The notes under the pieces were generated by a model, which worked only from the letters and a program-made list of their open reading frames with translations, was not told where the DNA came from and ran no database searches. Shown here piece after piece: positions 1 to 8,624 of a stretch of DNA of 64,000 nucleotides. The position numbers and the translations under genes are program-made. Source of the DNA: Acidovorax sp. (lineage in GTDB: Bacteria > Pseudomonadota > Gammaproteobacteria > Burkholderiales > Burkholderiaceae_C); contig JAITLO010000035.1 in assembly GCA_031277855.1 (NCBI GenBank), forward strand, positions 52,557 through 116,556, written 5' to 3'. Numbering within the stretch: the stretch's first letter is position 1; each line of letters begins with the position of its first letter.

Positions 1-1652
1 CCCGCCGTCAACAGATTGTTGTCGGCGATGCGATCCTGGCCCACATAGCTGTTCTCGGCAAAGATGGAGGCGAAGTTAAAGTCCGAACGCGCCGTGTCAT
101 ACACCGGCAGCATGGACTGGTCGCGGTAAGGCGTGTTGGTATAGAACAGGCGCGGCTCCAGCGTCTGCACATAGTCTTTGCCGAAGAAGGTGGTGTCGCG
201 CTCAAACACCAGGCCGCTGTCCACGCTGAACGTGGGCAAGGTGCGCTGGAAGCTGGTCTGGCCGTTGATGGCCGTGTCCAGCTGGTAGCTGCTGGTGTGC
301 AGCTGCAGCTTGGGCTTGATGAACCAGCCCGGCGCCAGAATGGGCCGGCTCAGCTGGGCCATCCCATAGCTGCGCTGGCCATTCCAGACATTCTGGGTGT
401 TATCAATATTGCGTGCCTGAAAGCGCGTGGTGTCGGCTTCCCAGACAAAATCAAAGCCCCCTGGCAAGTCGTAGGGCGTGTAGCGCCACTGCAGCTGCGG
501 CATGCGGTCAAAGGGCGGCGTGATGGGCGAATCCACCTGCTGCTGCACCTGCCACTTCTGCGCACGCAGCACCACACTGTGGTCGTTGCGCGCCCAGCTC
601 AGCGTGCCTTCGCTATTGACCAAGCGATTGCGCAGCAACGGGTCGGCGCGCATGAAATCACGCCAGTAATCGCCATCGCTGACCCGGTTCAGATTCAGGT
701 TCAGACCCAGGCCGCCGATGGGGGTGTTCCAGCTCTGCTGGTGCTTCCACACATAGGCCCAGCGGTCCCGGTCACGCAGCTTGTCGTTGGCCATGGCCTC
801 CAGCCGCAGCGTGCCGTTGTAGGTTGGCTCCAGATAGCGAAACTCGCCGGCCAGTCCCAGACCGCGCTTGCTCATCAGCGTGGGCGTGAGTGTGGCGTCC
901 CGGTTGGGGGCAATGTTCCAGTAATAGGGCTGGGCATATTCGATGCCGTTGAGGCTGTCGATGCCAATGCTGGGCGGCAGCAGGCCGGACTTGCGCTTGG
1001 TGGACAGCGGAAAGCTCACCGATGGCACGGGCAGCACCGGTACGCCCTTGAATTCCAGCACCGCATTCTTGGCATAGCCCACTTCTTCGGCACGATCGAG
1101 CTTGATGCTCTTGGCACGCAGCACCCAGTCCGGCTCCCAGGTGGTGGAATCGTCCCGCAGGCAGGTGGTGTAGGTGGCGTCGTGGACCACCGAGCGGTCA
1201 CGGTCCAGAAAATCCACCCGCGCCGCGTCACCGTGCGCCTGGGTTTGCAGAAACTGGTAGCTGGCGTCGTCGAACTGGCCCTGGAAGGCATCCACATGCA
1301 GCTTCAACGCCGTGCCCTGGTAGACATCGCCGTCTTTGTTGATGTGCACATTGCCCTGGGCATCAACCAGGTCCTCGGCCAGGGTGTATTCCACCTGGTC
1401 GGCGCGCACCACGGTGCCCCCTTTGCGGAACTCGGCATGGCCTTGAACCTGGGCACGCACATCGGCCTGACCACTGATCTGGTCGCCACGAATAAAAGAA
1501 GGCAGCTGGTCGGCCACCGCTGCGGGAATACGTTCCTGCAGCAATGGGGAAGACTTCAGCGGCGCAGCAACCAGGGGCTCTGTGGCGTCAGCCGCCTGTG
1601 CCCAGGCACCAGAACAGGCCAGCACGGCCGCCGCTGCCAGTGGACGCACCAC
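1..1652 (-). CDS. lptD: LPS-assembly outer-membrane protein LptD (3' end beyond window edge)
   Basis: LptD is the outer-membrane beta-barrel that, with LptE, inserts lipopolysaccharide into the outer leaflet. Translating the minus strand gives a signal peptide (VRPLAAAAVLACSGAWA followed by QA-ADA). An OstA/LptA-like jellyroll follows, with phrases such as QVEYTLAEDLVDAQGNVHI, and then the barrel region with LSTKRKSGLLPPSIGI and WAYVWKHQQSWNTPIGG. No in-frame ATG exists near the 5' end. I place the start at the GTG at 1652 because it gives a short charged n-region before the hydrophobic core; a GTG at 1718 is an alternative, and neither has a clear ribosome-binding site. The C-terminal barrel strands lie outside the window. 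The gene is divergent from the AmgK-like kinase, the arrangement known from Pseudomonas. Confidence 0.93.
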   Translation of the reverse strand, partial: MVRPLAAAAVLACSGAWAQAADATEPLVAAPLKSSPLLQERIPAAVADQLPSFIRGDQISGQADVRAQVQGHAEFRKGGTVVRADQVEYTLAEDLVDAQGNVHINKDGDVYQGTALKLHVDAFQGQFDDASYQFLQTQAHGDAARVDFLDRDRSVVHDATYTTCLRDDSTTWEPDWVLRAKSIKLDRAEEVGYAKNAVLEFKGVPVLPVPSVSFPLSTKRKSGLLPPSIGIDSLNGIEYAQPYYWNIAPNRDATLTPTLMSKRGLGLAGEFRYLEPTYNGTLRLEAMANDKLRDRDRWAYVWKHQQSWNTPIGGLGLNLNLNRVSDGDYWRDFMRADPLLRNRLVNSEGTLSWARNDHSVVLRAQKWQVQQQVDSPITPPFDRMPQLQWRYTPYDLPGGFDFVWEADTTRFQARNIDNTQNVWNGQRSYGMAQLSRPILAPGWFIKPKLQLHTSSYQLDTAINGQTSFQRTLPTFSVDSGLVFERDTTFFGKDYVQTLEPRLFYTNTPYRDQSMLPVYDTARSDFNFASIFAENSYVGQDRIADNNLLTA

Positions 1653-1790
1653 GGCACCGCGCGGCGAGGAACACCGGGAGGTCGCAAAGCAAGCGGGGGG
1701 CAACAAACGGACAAGCACTTTCAGGAAGGGGCAAAGAAGAGACCGGGAGTTTTCGGCGGCAGCCGAGCGATTTGTAGAATCGGATTATCC

Positions 1791-2897
1791 ATGAGCGATT
1801 CCATCTCCCCCATTTCCAGCGTGGTATGGGCCGATCCGGCCCGTCAACACAGCTTCGAGTCCTGGCTGAAACCGCTGGCCGCCCAGCATAGCCTGAACCT
1901 GTCCAGCCTGCGCATTGCCTCGGCCGATGCCAGTTTTCGCCGCTATCTGCGTCTGGACCGTGTCCAAGGCCATCCCGGGGACAGCCTAATTGTCATGGAT
2001 GCGCCGCCCAACAAGGAGAACTGCGCGCCCTTTGTGCAGGTCCAGCAGCTGATGCAGCAGGCCGGCCTGAACGTGCCTGCCATTCTCGACTGGAACCAGG
2101 CCCAGGGTTTTATGCTGATTTCCGACCTGGGCAGCCGTACCCTGATTGAGGTGCTGGACCCTGATCAGCCGCGCGATGCCGAAGCCTGGTACCGCCACGC
2201 GGTAGACCTGCTGCTGCAGTGGCAGCTGGCCTCCAAGCCCGGCGTGCTGCCGGCCTATGACGAAGCCCTGCTGCGCCGCGAGTTACAGCTGTTTCCAGAT
2301 TGGTACATCGCCCAGCACCGCAAGTTGCAGTTGGACGACAAGCAACAAGCCACGCTGTCCAAGGCCTTTGACCAGATCGTGGCCCACAATCTGCAGGCGC
2401 CCAGTGTCTATGTGCACCGCGACTTCATGGCCCGCAATCTGATGCTGCCCGCAGACCCCACCCAGCCTCTGGGGGTGCTGGACTTCCAGGACGCGGTTTA
2501 CGGCCCCGTCACCTATGACATTGCCAGCCTGCTGCGCGATGCCTTCCTCACCTGGGAGGAGGACTTTGTCATCGACATTACCGTGCGTTACTGGGAAAAG
2601 GCCCGCAAGGCCGGCCTGGTGGGCGCCAAGAGCGCTTCCGGCTGGGGCGATGACTTTGGCGAGTTCTACCGCGCCGTGGAGTGGATGGGCCTGCAACGCC
2701 ACCTGAAAGTGGCAGGCATCTTTGCCCGCATCACCCTGCGCGACGGCAAGCCCAAATACCTGGCGGACGCACCGCGCTTTATCCACTACATCCGCTCCAC
2801 CTGCAGCCGCTACCGCGAACTGGGCCCGCTGCTGCGCTTGGTCGACCAAATTGAGAACATCCAAGTCCAGACCGGCTATGCCTACGGCCGGATGTAA
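1791..2897 (+). CDS. amgK: AmgK-like cell-wall sugar kinase (aminoglycoside phosphotransferase fold)
   Basis: The 368-residue protein is of the family that phosphorylates the anomeric position of N-acetylmuramate or N-acetylglucosamine in cell-wall recycling. The kinase core is visible: a catalytic loop VYVHRDFMARNLML (HxDxxxxN) near residue 205 and a metal-binding VLDFQDAVYGP about 20 residues later. The reading frame stays open far upstream, antisense through lptD, so the start is chosen at ATG 1791, where homology begins (MSDSISPISSVVW). In Pseudomonas amgK is followed by the uridylyltransferase gene murU; here the next gene is rsmE and no murU-like frame is present. Function is by family and context; substrate specificity is not proven. 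Confidence 0.85.
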   Translation: MSDSISPISSVVWADPARQHSFESWLKPLAAQHSLNLSSLRIASADASFRRYLRLDRVQGHPGDSLIVMDAPPNKENCAPFVQVQQLMQQAGLNVPAILDWNQAQGFMLISDLGSRTLIEVLDPDQPRDAEAWYRHAVDLLLQWQLASKPGVLPAYDEALLRRELQLFPDWYIAQHRKLQLDDKQQATLSKAFDQIVAHNLQAPSVYVHRDFMARNLMLPADPTQPLGVLDFQDAVYGPVTYDIASLLRDAFLTWEEDFVIDITVRYWEKARKAGLVGAKSASGWGDDFGEFYRAVEWMGLQRHLKVAGIFARITLRDGKPKYLADAPRFIHYIRSTCSRYRELGPLLRLVDQIENIQVQTGYAYGRM

Positions 2898-2903
2898 CTA
2901 TGC

Positions 2904-3012
2904 GCCCCCCCCTGAGCCGCTACGCGGCTTCCCCTGGAATAAGGGAACAAGGGGACGACAGCCCTCGCTGCGGGGCGGCGCGGCCGGCATAGGCCCTTGC
3001 TGGCCGTCCCGC
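2904..3012 (+). repeat. Family A 3'-end repeat, copy 1
   Basis: The repeat starts seven bases after the amgK stop codon and has the family hallmarks: CCCCCTGAGCCGCT, a CG-rich stem, then CTGCGGGGCGGCGCGGCCGG and CATAGGCCCTTGC. Its orientation matches the upstream gene. The middle stem is altered relative to the copies at 10916, 23982 and 47500. Confidence 0.75.
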
Positions 3013-3098
3013 GCAAAGCGCAGCGCCTGCCTCACAGACTGTATGTAGTGCTCAGCACCACGCCCACAGCGCATAACCTACGGATACCTAATATTTTT

Positions 3099-3833
3099 AT
3101 GCCGCGCTTTCACTGCCCCTTGCCGCTTGCTGCCGGCACCGAACTGGAGCTGCCCGCCGGCGCCGCCCGCCATGTGCAGGTGCTGCGCATGCAGCCCGGC
3201 CAGCACATCACCTTGTTTGATGGCGCGGGCGACGGCGAATGGAGCGCCACCATCACCCGCATGGGCCGCAGCGATGTGGCCGTGCAGGTGGGCGCCTTCC
3301 AGGCCACGGGCCGCGAGGCCAGCCGCGCCGTGCACCTGCTGGCCGGTATCACCGCCAACGAGCGCATGGACTGGCTGGTGGAAAAAGCCACCGAAATCGG
3401 CGTGGCCAGCATCACCCCGTTGCTGGCCGAACGCAGCGTGCTCAAGCTCAAGGGCGAGCGTGGCGACAAAAAACGTGCCCATTGGCAGGCCGTGGCCGTG
3501 GCCGCCTGCGAGCAATGCGGCGGCAACCGCGTGCCCACCATCCACCCCGCAGTGACACTGGCCGAATGGGCCGCGACCCATGCCAACGCAGCCGATGCCG
3601 CAGCCCCCCAGCGCGTGCTGCTGTCGCTGGCCGAGGGCACGCGCCCGCTGCTGCAGGCCGTAGAGGCTGGGGCGCAGCCTGTGCTGTTTCTCTCCGGCCC
3701 CGAGGGCGGCCTCAGCCCGGCCGAAGAGGCCCTGGCCCGCGCCCAGGGCTTTGCCCCCGTCACCCTGGGCCCGCGCGTGCTGCGCGCCGAAACCGCACCG
3801 CTGATGGCCTTGTCGGCCCTGGTGCTGCGCTGA
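3099..3833 (+). CDS. rsmE: 16S rRNA (uracil-1498-N3)-methyltransferase RsmE
   Basis: RsmE methylates U1498 of 16S rRNA from S-adenosylmethionine. The 244-residue protein has the N-terminal PUA-like domain (GAARHVQVLRMQPGQHITLF) and a C-terminal SPOUT knot with LSGPEGGLSPAEEALA and the signature LGPRVLRAETAPL. The segment LLAGITANERMDWLVEKATEI is also typical. ATG 3099 (MPRFHCPLPLAAG) is the natural start although the frame continues upstream; no strong Shine-Dalgarno is seen. It sits between a family A repeat and a RidA gene 44 bases downstream. Confidence 0.95.
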   Translation: MPRFHCPLPLAAGTELELPAGAARHVQVLRMQPGQHITLFDGAGDGEWSATITRMGRSDVAVQVGAFQATGREASRAVHLLAGITANERMDWLVEKATEIGVASITPLLAERSVLKLKGERGDKKRAHWQAVAVAACEQCGGNRVPTIHPAVTLAEWAATHANAADAAAPQRVLLSLAEGTRPLLQAVEAGAQPVLFLSGPEGGLSPAEEALARAQGFAPVTLGPRVLRAETAPLMALSALVLR

Positions 3834-3877
3834 TCTGGCGCTGCAGATTTGCTTTTCCCCCTACCTTGGAGTTTTCG

Positions 3878-4255
3878 ATGACTGTGTCCACCTCCGGCCC
3901 CATCACCCGCCACCATGTGGGCGCTCGCCTGTCTGAGACCGCCATCCACCACGGCACGGTGTATCTGGCCGGCCAGATCCCCGAGAACAACCCCGACGGC
4001 GATATGCGCGTGCAGACCCAAGAGGTGCTGGGCCATGTGGAACGCCTGCTGAACGAGGCCGGCAGCAGCAAGGCCCATATCCTGTCGTGCAACATCTTTA
4101 TCCGCGATGCGGCCGACATCACGGTGATGAACGAGGTCTGGGATGCCTGGATCGTCCCCGGCCACACCCCTCCGCGCTGCACCGTCATCGCCCCCGCCAT
4201 CAATCCCAAGTACCTGATTGAGGTGGTGGTGATAGGCGCGCAGATCGAGAGTTAA
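3878..4255 (+). CDS. RidA/YjgF-family protein
   Basis: The 125-residue protein belongs to the Rid family, which hydrolyses reactive enamine/imine intermediates of amino-acid metabolism; some subfamilies have other or unknown activities. Recognisable parts are VYLAGQIPENNPDGD, QTQEVLGHVERLLNEAGSS and the conserved arginine in TPPRCTVIAPAINP, with EVVVIGA near the C-terminus. A CTTGGAG ribosome-binding site precedes ATG 3878. The stop codon overlaps the stop codon of the convergent hydrolase gene by three bases. Confidence 0.88.
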   Translation: MTVSTSGPITRHHVGARLSETAIHHGTVYLAGQIPENNPDGDMRVQTQEVLGHVERLLNEAGSSKAHILSCNIFIRDAADITVMNEVWDAWIVPGHTPPRCTVIAPAINPKYLIEVVVIGAQIES

Positions 4256-5103
4256 ATCACTGGAAACTGCTGCCCCAGCCACTGCTGCAGCCGGGCGAAC
4301 ACCGGCACCGCCAGGGCCTCGCTTTCGTTGAAGATTTCGTGAAACGCCTGTTCGAAACACTGGGCTTGCAGCACCGCCTGGGGAACTTGCCGCGCCAGGG
4401 CCGCGCTGCCTGCGGGGTCGACCAGACTGTCCGCCCCGGCCCACAGCAACAAGGTCGGCACGCGCCAGGCTGGAGCCTGGGCCAGCACCTGGGCCCCGCC
4501 CTGGGCCAGATAGCGCGCCATCCGTGCGCTGATGCGCCGGTGCTGCAGGGGATCGCTGTCATAGGCCTTGGCCACGGCCGGGTCGTGGGAAAGCTTGCTG
4601 GAATCCACCCCATTGCTGACGCGCAGATTCGGCAGCAGCCGGGGCAGGCTGGCGAGCAAGGCTTTTTGCAGCCCTGACAAATGCAGCGCCAGCGCGGGCG
4701 AGGACAGCACCAGCCCCTCCACCGGGCGCAGGCCGGAGACCACAAAGTCCGCCGCCACCAGCCCACCCATGCTGTGCCCCAGCAACACCAGTGGCTGCGT
4801 AGCCGGCATGCTGGCGCGGGTGGCATCCAGCACCAGGGCCAGATCCTGCTGCAGCCGCCCCTCGTGGCTCAGCCCCCCCCGGGGGCCACCCGAGCGGCCG
4901 TGGCCGTACTGGTCATAGGCCCGTACGGCATATCCCCAGCCATTCAAGCGCCGGGCCAGACCCGCATAGCGGCCCGCATGCTCGCCCATGCCATGCACGA
5001 TCAACACCGTGGCACGCTGCTGCCCGGGCGCCAGCGGCCAGTCGTAAATGGCCAGGGGCGTGCCATCAGATGCATGCAGCAGGCTGGATTCGGTCGTACG
5101 CAT
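4252..5103 (-). CDS. Alpha/beta hydrolase, monoacylglycerol-lipase-like
   Basis: A 283-residue serine hydrolase of the lysophospholipase/monoglyceride lipase type. It has the oxyanion segment VLIVHGMGEHAGRYAGL, YDQYGHGRSGGPRG, the nucleophile elbow LLGHSMGGL, an acid residue in WAGADSLVDP and a histidine in QAFHEIFNE. The frame extends upstream to 5214, but that extension translates a family C hairpin repeat, so the start is placed at ATG 5103 (MRTTESSLL). No signal peptide is seen. The substrate is not determinable from sequence. Confidence 0.85.
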   Translation of the reverse strand: MRTTESSLLHASDGTPLAIYDWPLAPGQQRATVLIVHGMGEHAGRYAGLARRLNGWGYAVRAYDQYGHGRSGGPRGGLSHEGRLQQDLALVLDATRASMPATQPLVLLGHSMGGLVAADFVVSGLRPVEGLVLSSPALALHLSGLQKALLASLPRLLPNLRVSNGVDSSKLSHDPAVAKAYDSDPLQHRRISARMARYLAQGGAQVLAQAPAWRVPTLLLWAGADSLVDPAGSAALARQVPQAVLQAQCFEQAFHEIFNESEALAVPVFARLQQWLGQQFPVI

Positions 5104-5157
5104 CGCGTGGGCTCCCATGCAGCGCCCATGCTTGGGCCCGGCCAAGGTGATTGAGGT

Positions 5158-5212
5158 CTCAAAAAAATAGCTGCCGGCGCAATCTGTATGCGCTGCGGCA
5201 GCCATTTTCATC
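5158..5212. repeat. Family C hairpin repeat
   Basis: An A-flanked imperfect hairpin, AAAAAAATAGCTGCCG then GCGCA, a short loop, TGCGC and CGGCAGCCATTTT. It lies between the hydrolase and the M20 peptidase, both on the minus strand. The copies at 23831 and 39941 share the flanking AATAGCT/AATGGCT. Confidence 0.6.
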
Positions 5213-5227
5213 ACTGATGGAGAACGC

Positions 5228-6727
5228 TCAAGCTGTGGTTTCCTCGGCTTGCGCCACCGGCATGGCGGCCATCACCTGGGCCACGGCGGCGGTGAGTTTT
5301 TTGGCATAGGGCACATGCAAAAACTCGTTGGGGCCGTGGGCATTGCTCTTGGGGCCCAGCACGCCGCAGACCATCATCTGTGCCTTAGGGAAGCCCTGGC
5401 TGAGCAGATTCATCAGCGGGATGGTGCCGCCCTGGCCGATATAGCCGCAGTCCGCGCCGAAATGGGCCTGGCTGGCGGCATTCAGCGCCTGCTCGAACCA
5501 GGGCGTCATGCCCGGCGCATTCCAGCCGCTGGAGCTGGACAGGCCTTCCCAGGTCACCTTGGCCTGGTAGGGGGCGTTGTCTTCCAGCAAGGCCTTCATT
5601 TCCTGCACGCAGGCGGCGGCATCCACCAGCGGTGGCAGGCGCAGGCTGAGTTTGAAGGCGGTGTAGGGCCGCAGCACATTGCCCGCGTTTTGCAGCGTGG
5701 GAAAGCCTTCGGCGCCGGTGACGGACAGCGTGGGCTCCCAGGTGCGTTTGAGCAGGGCCTGGACCGGGTCGGTGGTGGTGGGCAGGGCAAACAGCGTGCT
5801 GCCGCCACAGTCATGGTGGGCCCAGGGAAAGCGGCTGTAGGCTGCGTCACCCAGAATGCCGGCCGTGGCACGGGCCTGGGCCAGGCGCTCTGCAGGCACA
5901 TCGCAGTGAAAGCTGGCGGGCAGCAAACGGCCGCTGGCGCTGTCTTCCAGCCGGTCCAGCACCTGGCGCATGATGCGGAACGACGAGGGCACCACGCCCG
6001 AGGCGTCGCCGGAGTGGATGCCCTCGGTGAGGATTTCCACCTTCAGCGTGCCGCTGGCCATGCCGCGCAAGCTGGTGGTCAGCCACAGCTGGTCGTAGTT
6101 GCCAGCGCCGCTGTCCAGGCAGATCACCAACTCCACCGCACCCAGGCGGGGGCGCAGCGCGTCCACATAGGGCAGCAGGTCGCGCGAGCCGCTTTCCTCT
6201 GCCGTTTCGATGATGCCCACAATGCGCGGGTGGGGCGTGTTCTGGCTTTTCAGCGCCTGCACGGCGGCCACGCTGGCGTAGACGGCATAGCCGTCATCGG
6301 CGCCGCCACGGCCGTAGAGCTTGCCGTCCTCGTACACCGGGGTCCAGGGGCCCAGATCGCTGCGCCAGCCTTCGAATTCGGGCTGCTTGTCCAGGTGGCC
6401 ATACATCAGCACCGTGGGGGCGCCAGGCGCGTTGGCGCCGGGCTGGGTGCCTTCCACCTCAAAGAACAGCACCGGCGTGCGGCCTTCCAGGCGCACGATT
6501 TCCAGCGTCAGGCCCGGCACTTTCTGTGCCTCCACCCAGGTGGCGGCATTGCGCAGCACCTGGTCCAGCAGACCTTGCTGCTGCCAGTCGGGCGCAAACA
6601 TGGGGGACTTGGCGGGGATGGCGATGTAGTCCTTGAGCTGGCCTACGATGTCCTGGTCCCATTTCTGGCTGACCTGTTCCAGGGCTCGTGCGCTGTCCAG
6701 CGCGGGGGATGGAAGGCGGGCGTTCAT
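5228..6727 (-). CDS. M20-family metallopeptidase (dipeptidase)
   Basis: A 499-residue zinc peptidase of the M20 family (CNDP/ArgE/DapE superfamily). Metal-site signatures are in order: MYGHLDKQPEFEGW, GRGGADDGYAVYA, IETAEESGSRDL with the catalytic glutamate pair, and CLDSGAGNYDQLW. The dimerisation segment GIHSGDASGVVPSS and a late HGPNEF histidine also fit. The start at 6727 is supported by AGGAGA nine bases upstream; an earlier frame start has no such support. No secretion signal is seen, so it is probably cytoplasmic. Peptide specificity is unknown. Confidence 0.9.
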   Translation of the reverse strand: MNARLPSPALDSARALEQVSQKWDQDIVGQLKDYIAIPAKSPMFAPDWQQQGLLDQVLRNAATWVEAQKVPGLTLEIVRLEGRTPVLFFEVEGTQPGANAPGAPTVLMYGHLDKQPEFEGWRSDLGPWTPVYEDGKLYGRGGADDGYAVYASVAAVQALKSQNTPHPRIVGIIETAEESGSRDLLPYVDALRPRLGAVELVICLDSGAGNYDQLWLTTSLRGMASGTLKVEILTEGIHSGDASGVVPSSFRIMRQVLDRLEDSASGRLLPASFHCDVPAERLAQARATAGILGDAAYSRFPWAHHDCGGSTLFALPTTTDPVQALLKRTWEPTLSVTGAEGFPTLQNAGNVLRPYTAFKLSLRLPPLVDAAACVQEMKALLEDNAPYQAKVTWEGLSSSSGWNAPGMTPWFEQALNAASQAHFGADCGYIGQGGTIPLMNLLSQGFPKAQMMVCGVLGPKSNAHGPNEFLHVPYAKKLTAAVAQVMAAMPVAQAEETTA

Positions 6728-6829
6728 GGCGTTTCTCCTGTCTGTGGCCGGCTTCTCTGATAGAGAAGCGGGCAATGCCAGCATTGTGCGCCAAGCGCCT
6801 ACGCTGTCGCGCCATTCACCCGCATGCCC

Positions 6830-6864
6830 GCATTGAATGCTCCCGAACCAAGAGCATTCAATGC
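6830..6864. repeat. Perfect 13-bp inverted repeat
   Basis: GCATTGAATGCTC and its exact reverse complement are separated by nine bases, just beyond the chemoreceptor stop codon. No T-tract follows on either strand, so it is not a standard intrinsic terminator. Confidence 0.7.
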
Positions 6865-6872
6865 TTGCCCTG

Positions 6873-8462
6873 TCAGGCTGGCAGACGCATCACCACCGGA
6901 GACTGCGGCAAAGCAGGCTGCACGCGCTGGTGTGCCTGGGCTTCCAGTCGGAAGCGCGATACCGCTCCCATCAAGCCCTGGGCCTGCTGGCGCAGAGCGG
7001 CCGCTGCGGCCGCGCTTTCTTCCACCAGGGCGGCGTTTTGCTGTGTGGCCTGGTCCATCTGGCTGATGGCCTCGCCCACCTGGGCCACACCTGCGCTTTG
7101 CTCGTGGCTGGCGGCGCTGATCTCGCCCATGATGTCAGCCACCCGCTGGATGGAGGCCACGATGTCCTCCATGGTGGAGCCGGCCTGGTCCACCAGCTGC
7201 GTGCCTTGCGCCACCTGCTGCACGCTGGCATCAATGAGCTGCTTGATTTGCTTGGCCGCGTCGGCACTGCGCCCGGCCAGGGTGCGCACCTCGGTGGCGA
7301 CCACGGCAAAGCCCCTGCCCTGCTCGCCGGCACGGGCCGCTTCCACGGCGGCGTTCAGCGCCAGGATATTGGTCTGGAAGGCGATGGAGTCGATCACGCC
7401 GATGATGTCGGCAATCTGGCCGCTGCTGTGCTGTATGCCCTGCATGGTCTGCACCACATGGCCCACTACCTGACCGCCTTGCGTGGCCACGGTACGTGCT
7501 TGCTGGGCTAGGTGGTGGGCCTGCTGGGCGTTGTCGGCGTTCTGGCGCACGGTGGTGCTGAGCTCTTCCATGGAGGCCGCTGTTTCCTCCAGCGCACTGG
7601 CCTGGCTTTCGGTGCGGGCCGACAAGTCCTGGTTGCCCTGGGCGATTTCCTGGGCCGCATGGCTGATTTCCTGGGTCGCGTGCTGGACCTGGTGTACCAG
7701 GTCGCGCAGGCCTTGCTGCATGCCGCCCAGCTCGGCCATCAGACCCTGCTCCAGCGTTCCGGCTCCAGGCTGGTGGCGCAGATCGCCCTCGGCCACACGG
7801 CGCAAGGTGGCACGGGCCTCGGCGGGATCACCGCCCAGCTCACAGCGCAGGGTGCGCACCATCACCCACAGCAGCGCGGCGGCCACGGCCATGGCCAGCA
7901 GCGCCAGCGCTGCCGTCAGCCATTGGGCACGCTGGATGGCGGCCTGGGCCTGGGCATGCACCTGATCGGCCGCAGAGCGCGCGAGCTGCAGCTGCTCCAG
8001 CAAGGCCGCGCGCAGCTGGCGCCAGGCCGGGGTTTCCTGTGCTTTCAGGGCAGCGGCCGCAGCGGCCTGGTCTTGTGCGGCCAGGGCCACCACCGCATCC
8101 TGTGCCTGGTTTTGCGCCTGGCGCAAGGCTTGCAGGGCCTGCACGGCGCTGTGCTGCGGCTGGCCTTGCACCAGCTCCAGCATGGCGCGGTAGCTGCTGT
8201 CGTAGTGTTCGCGCGCGCTGCGCAGATTGTCCATGGCCTGGCGGTCATCGGGATTGAGCACGATGTTGCGCAGCGCTTGCCCGCTTTGCAGGCCTTGGGC
8301 ATACAACTCCTGCAAATGGCCCACCAGGGTCTGCTCGGTGGCTATATAGCGATTGAACTGGGCTTCGGTACGCGCCAGGCCCCACAGGCTGGCGCCCAGC
8401 GCCATCACAAACAGCAGGGCCGGTGCCACGGTGCACCAGATCAATCGGGCAAAAAAACGCAT
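6873..8462 (-). CDS. Methyl-accepting chemotaxis protein
   Basis: A 529-residue chemoreceptor. It has an N-terminal membrane segment (about residues 9-30) and a periplasmic four-helix-type sensor region rich in Ala/Gln. A second membrane segment lies near residue 185-205, followed by a HAMP domain ([19 protein letters not shown]). The cytoplasmic signalling hairpin carries the near-invariant tip [20 protein letters not shown] then [21 protein letters not shown] 8462 is preceded by AGGA at a good distance. The C-terminus lacks an NWETF-type CheR tether. The ligand is unknown and no che genes are nearby. Confidence 0.93.
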   Translation of the reverse strand: MRFFARLIWCTVAPALLFVMALGASLWGLARTEAQFNRYIATEQTLVGHLQELYAQGLQSGQALRNIVLNPDDRQAMDNLRSAREHYDSSYRAMLELVQGQPQHSAVQALQALRQAQNQAQDAVVALAAQDQAAAAAALKAQETPAWRQLRAALLEQLQLARSAADQVHAQAQAAIQRAQWLTAALALLAMAVAAALLWVMVRTLRCELGGDPAEARATLRRVAEGDLRHQPGAGTLEQGLMAELGGMQQGLRDLVHQVQHATQEISHAAQEIAQGNQDLSARTESQASALEETAASMEELSTTVRQNADNAQQAHHLAQQARTVATQGGQVVGHVVQTMQGIQHSSGQIADIIGVIDSIAFQTNILALNAAVEAARAGEQGRGFAVVATEVRTLAGRSADAAKQIKQLIDASVQQVAQGTQLVDQAGSTMEDIVASIQRVADIMGEISAASHEQSAGVAQVGEAISQMDQATQQNAALVEESAAAAAALRQQAQGLMGAVSRFRLEAQAHQRVQPALPQSPVVMRLPA

Positions 8463-8624
8463 CGCAATTCCTCGCAGCACCGGTGTGCGTCATCATGTGC
8501 ACACGCTCTTCAACAAACGCTCAAGTGTGCCTGATCGCGATGAAAGCGCCATGACCGGGAGCGCTAGCCCTTGGAACACGTTCTTAGCAGGCCTGCAGGC
8601 TCCCGGGCGCGTGGCCACCGGCTT

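Noticed and set aside
297..1790. Plus-strand open frame continuous with the amgK-like kinase, antisense to lptD
   Set aside because: It is the complement of a GC-rich coding gene, lacks homology in translation, and the kinase fold begins only at 1791.
3110..4444. Minus-strand frame of 444 codons opposite rsmE and the RidA gene
   Set aside because: Both opposing genes are clear family members; this translation is low-complexity Arg/Ala/Ser typical of GC-rich antisense.
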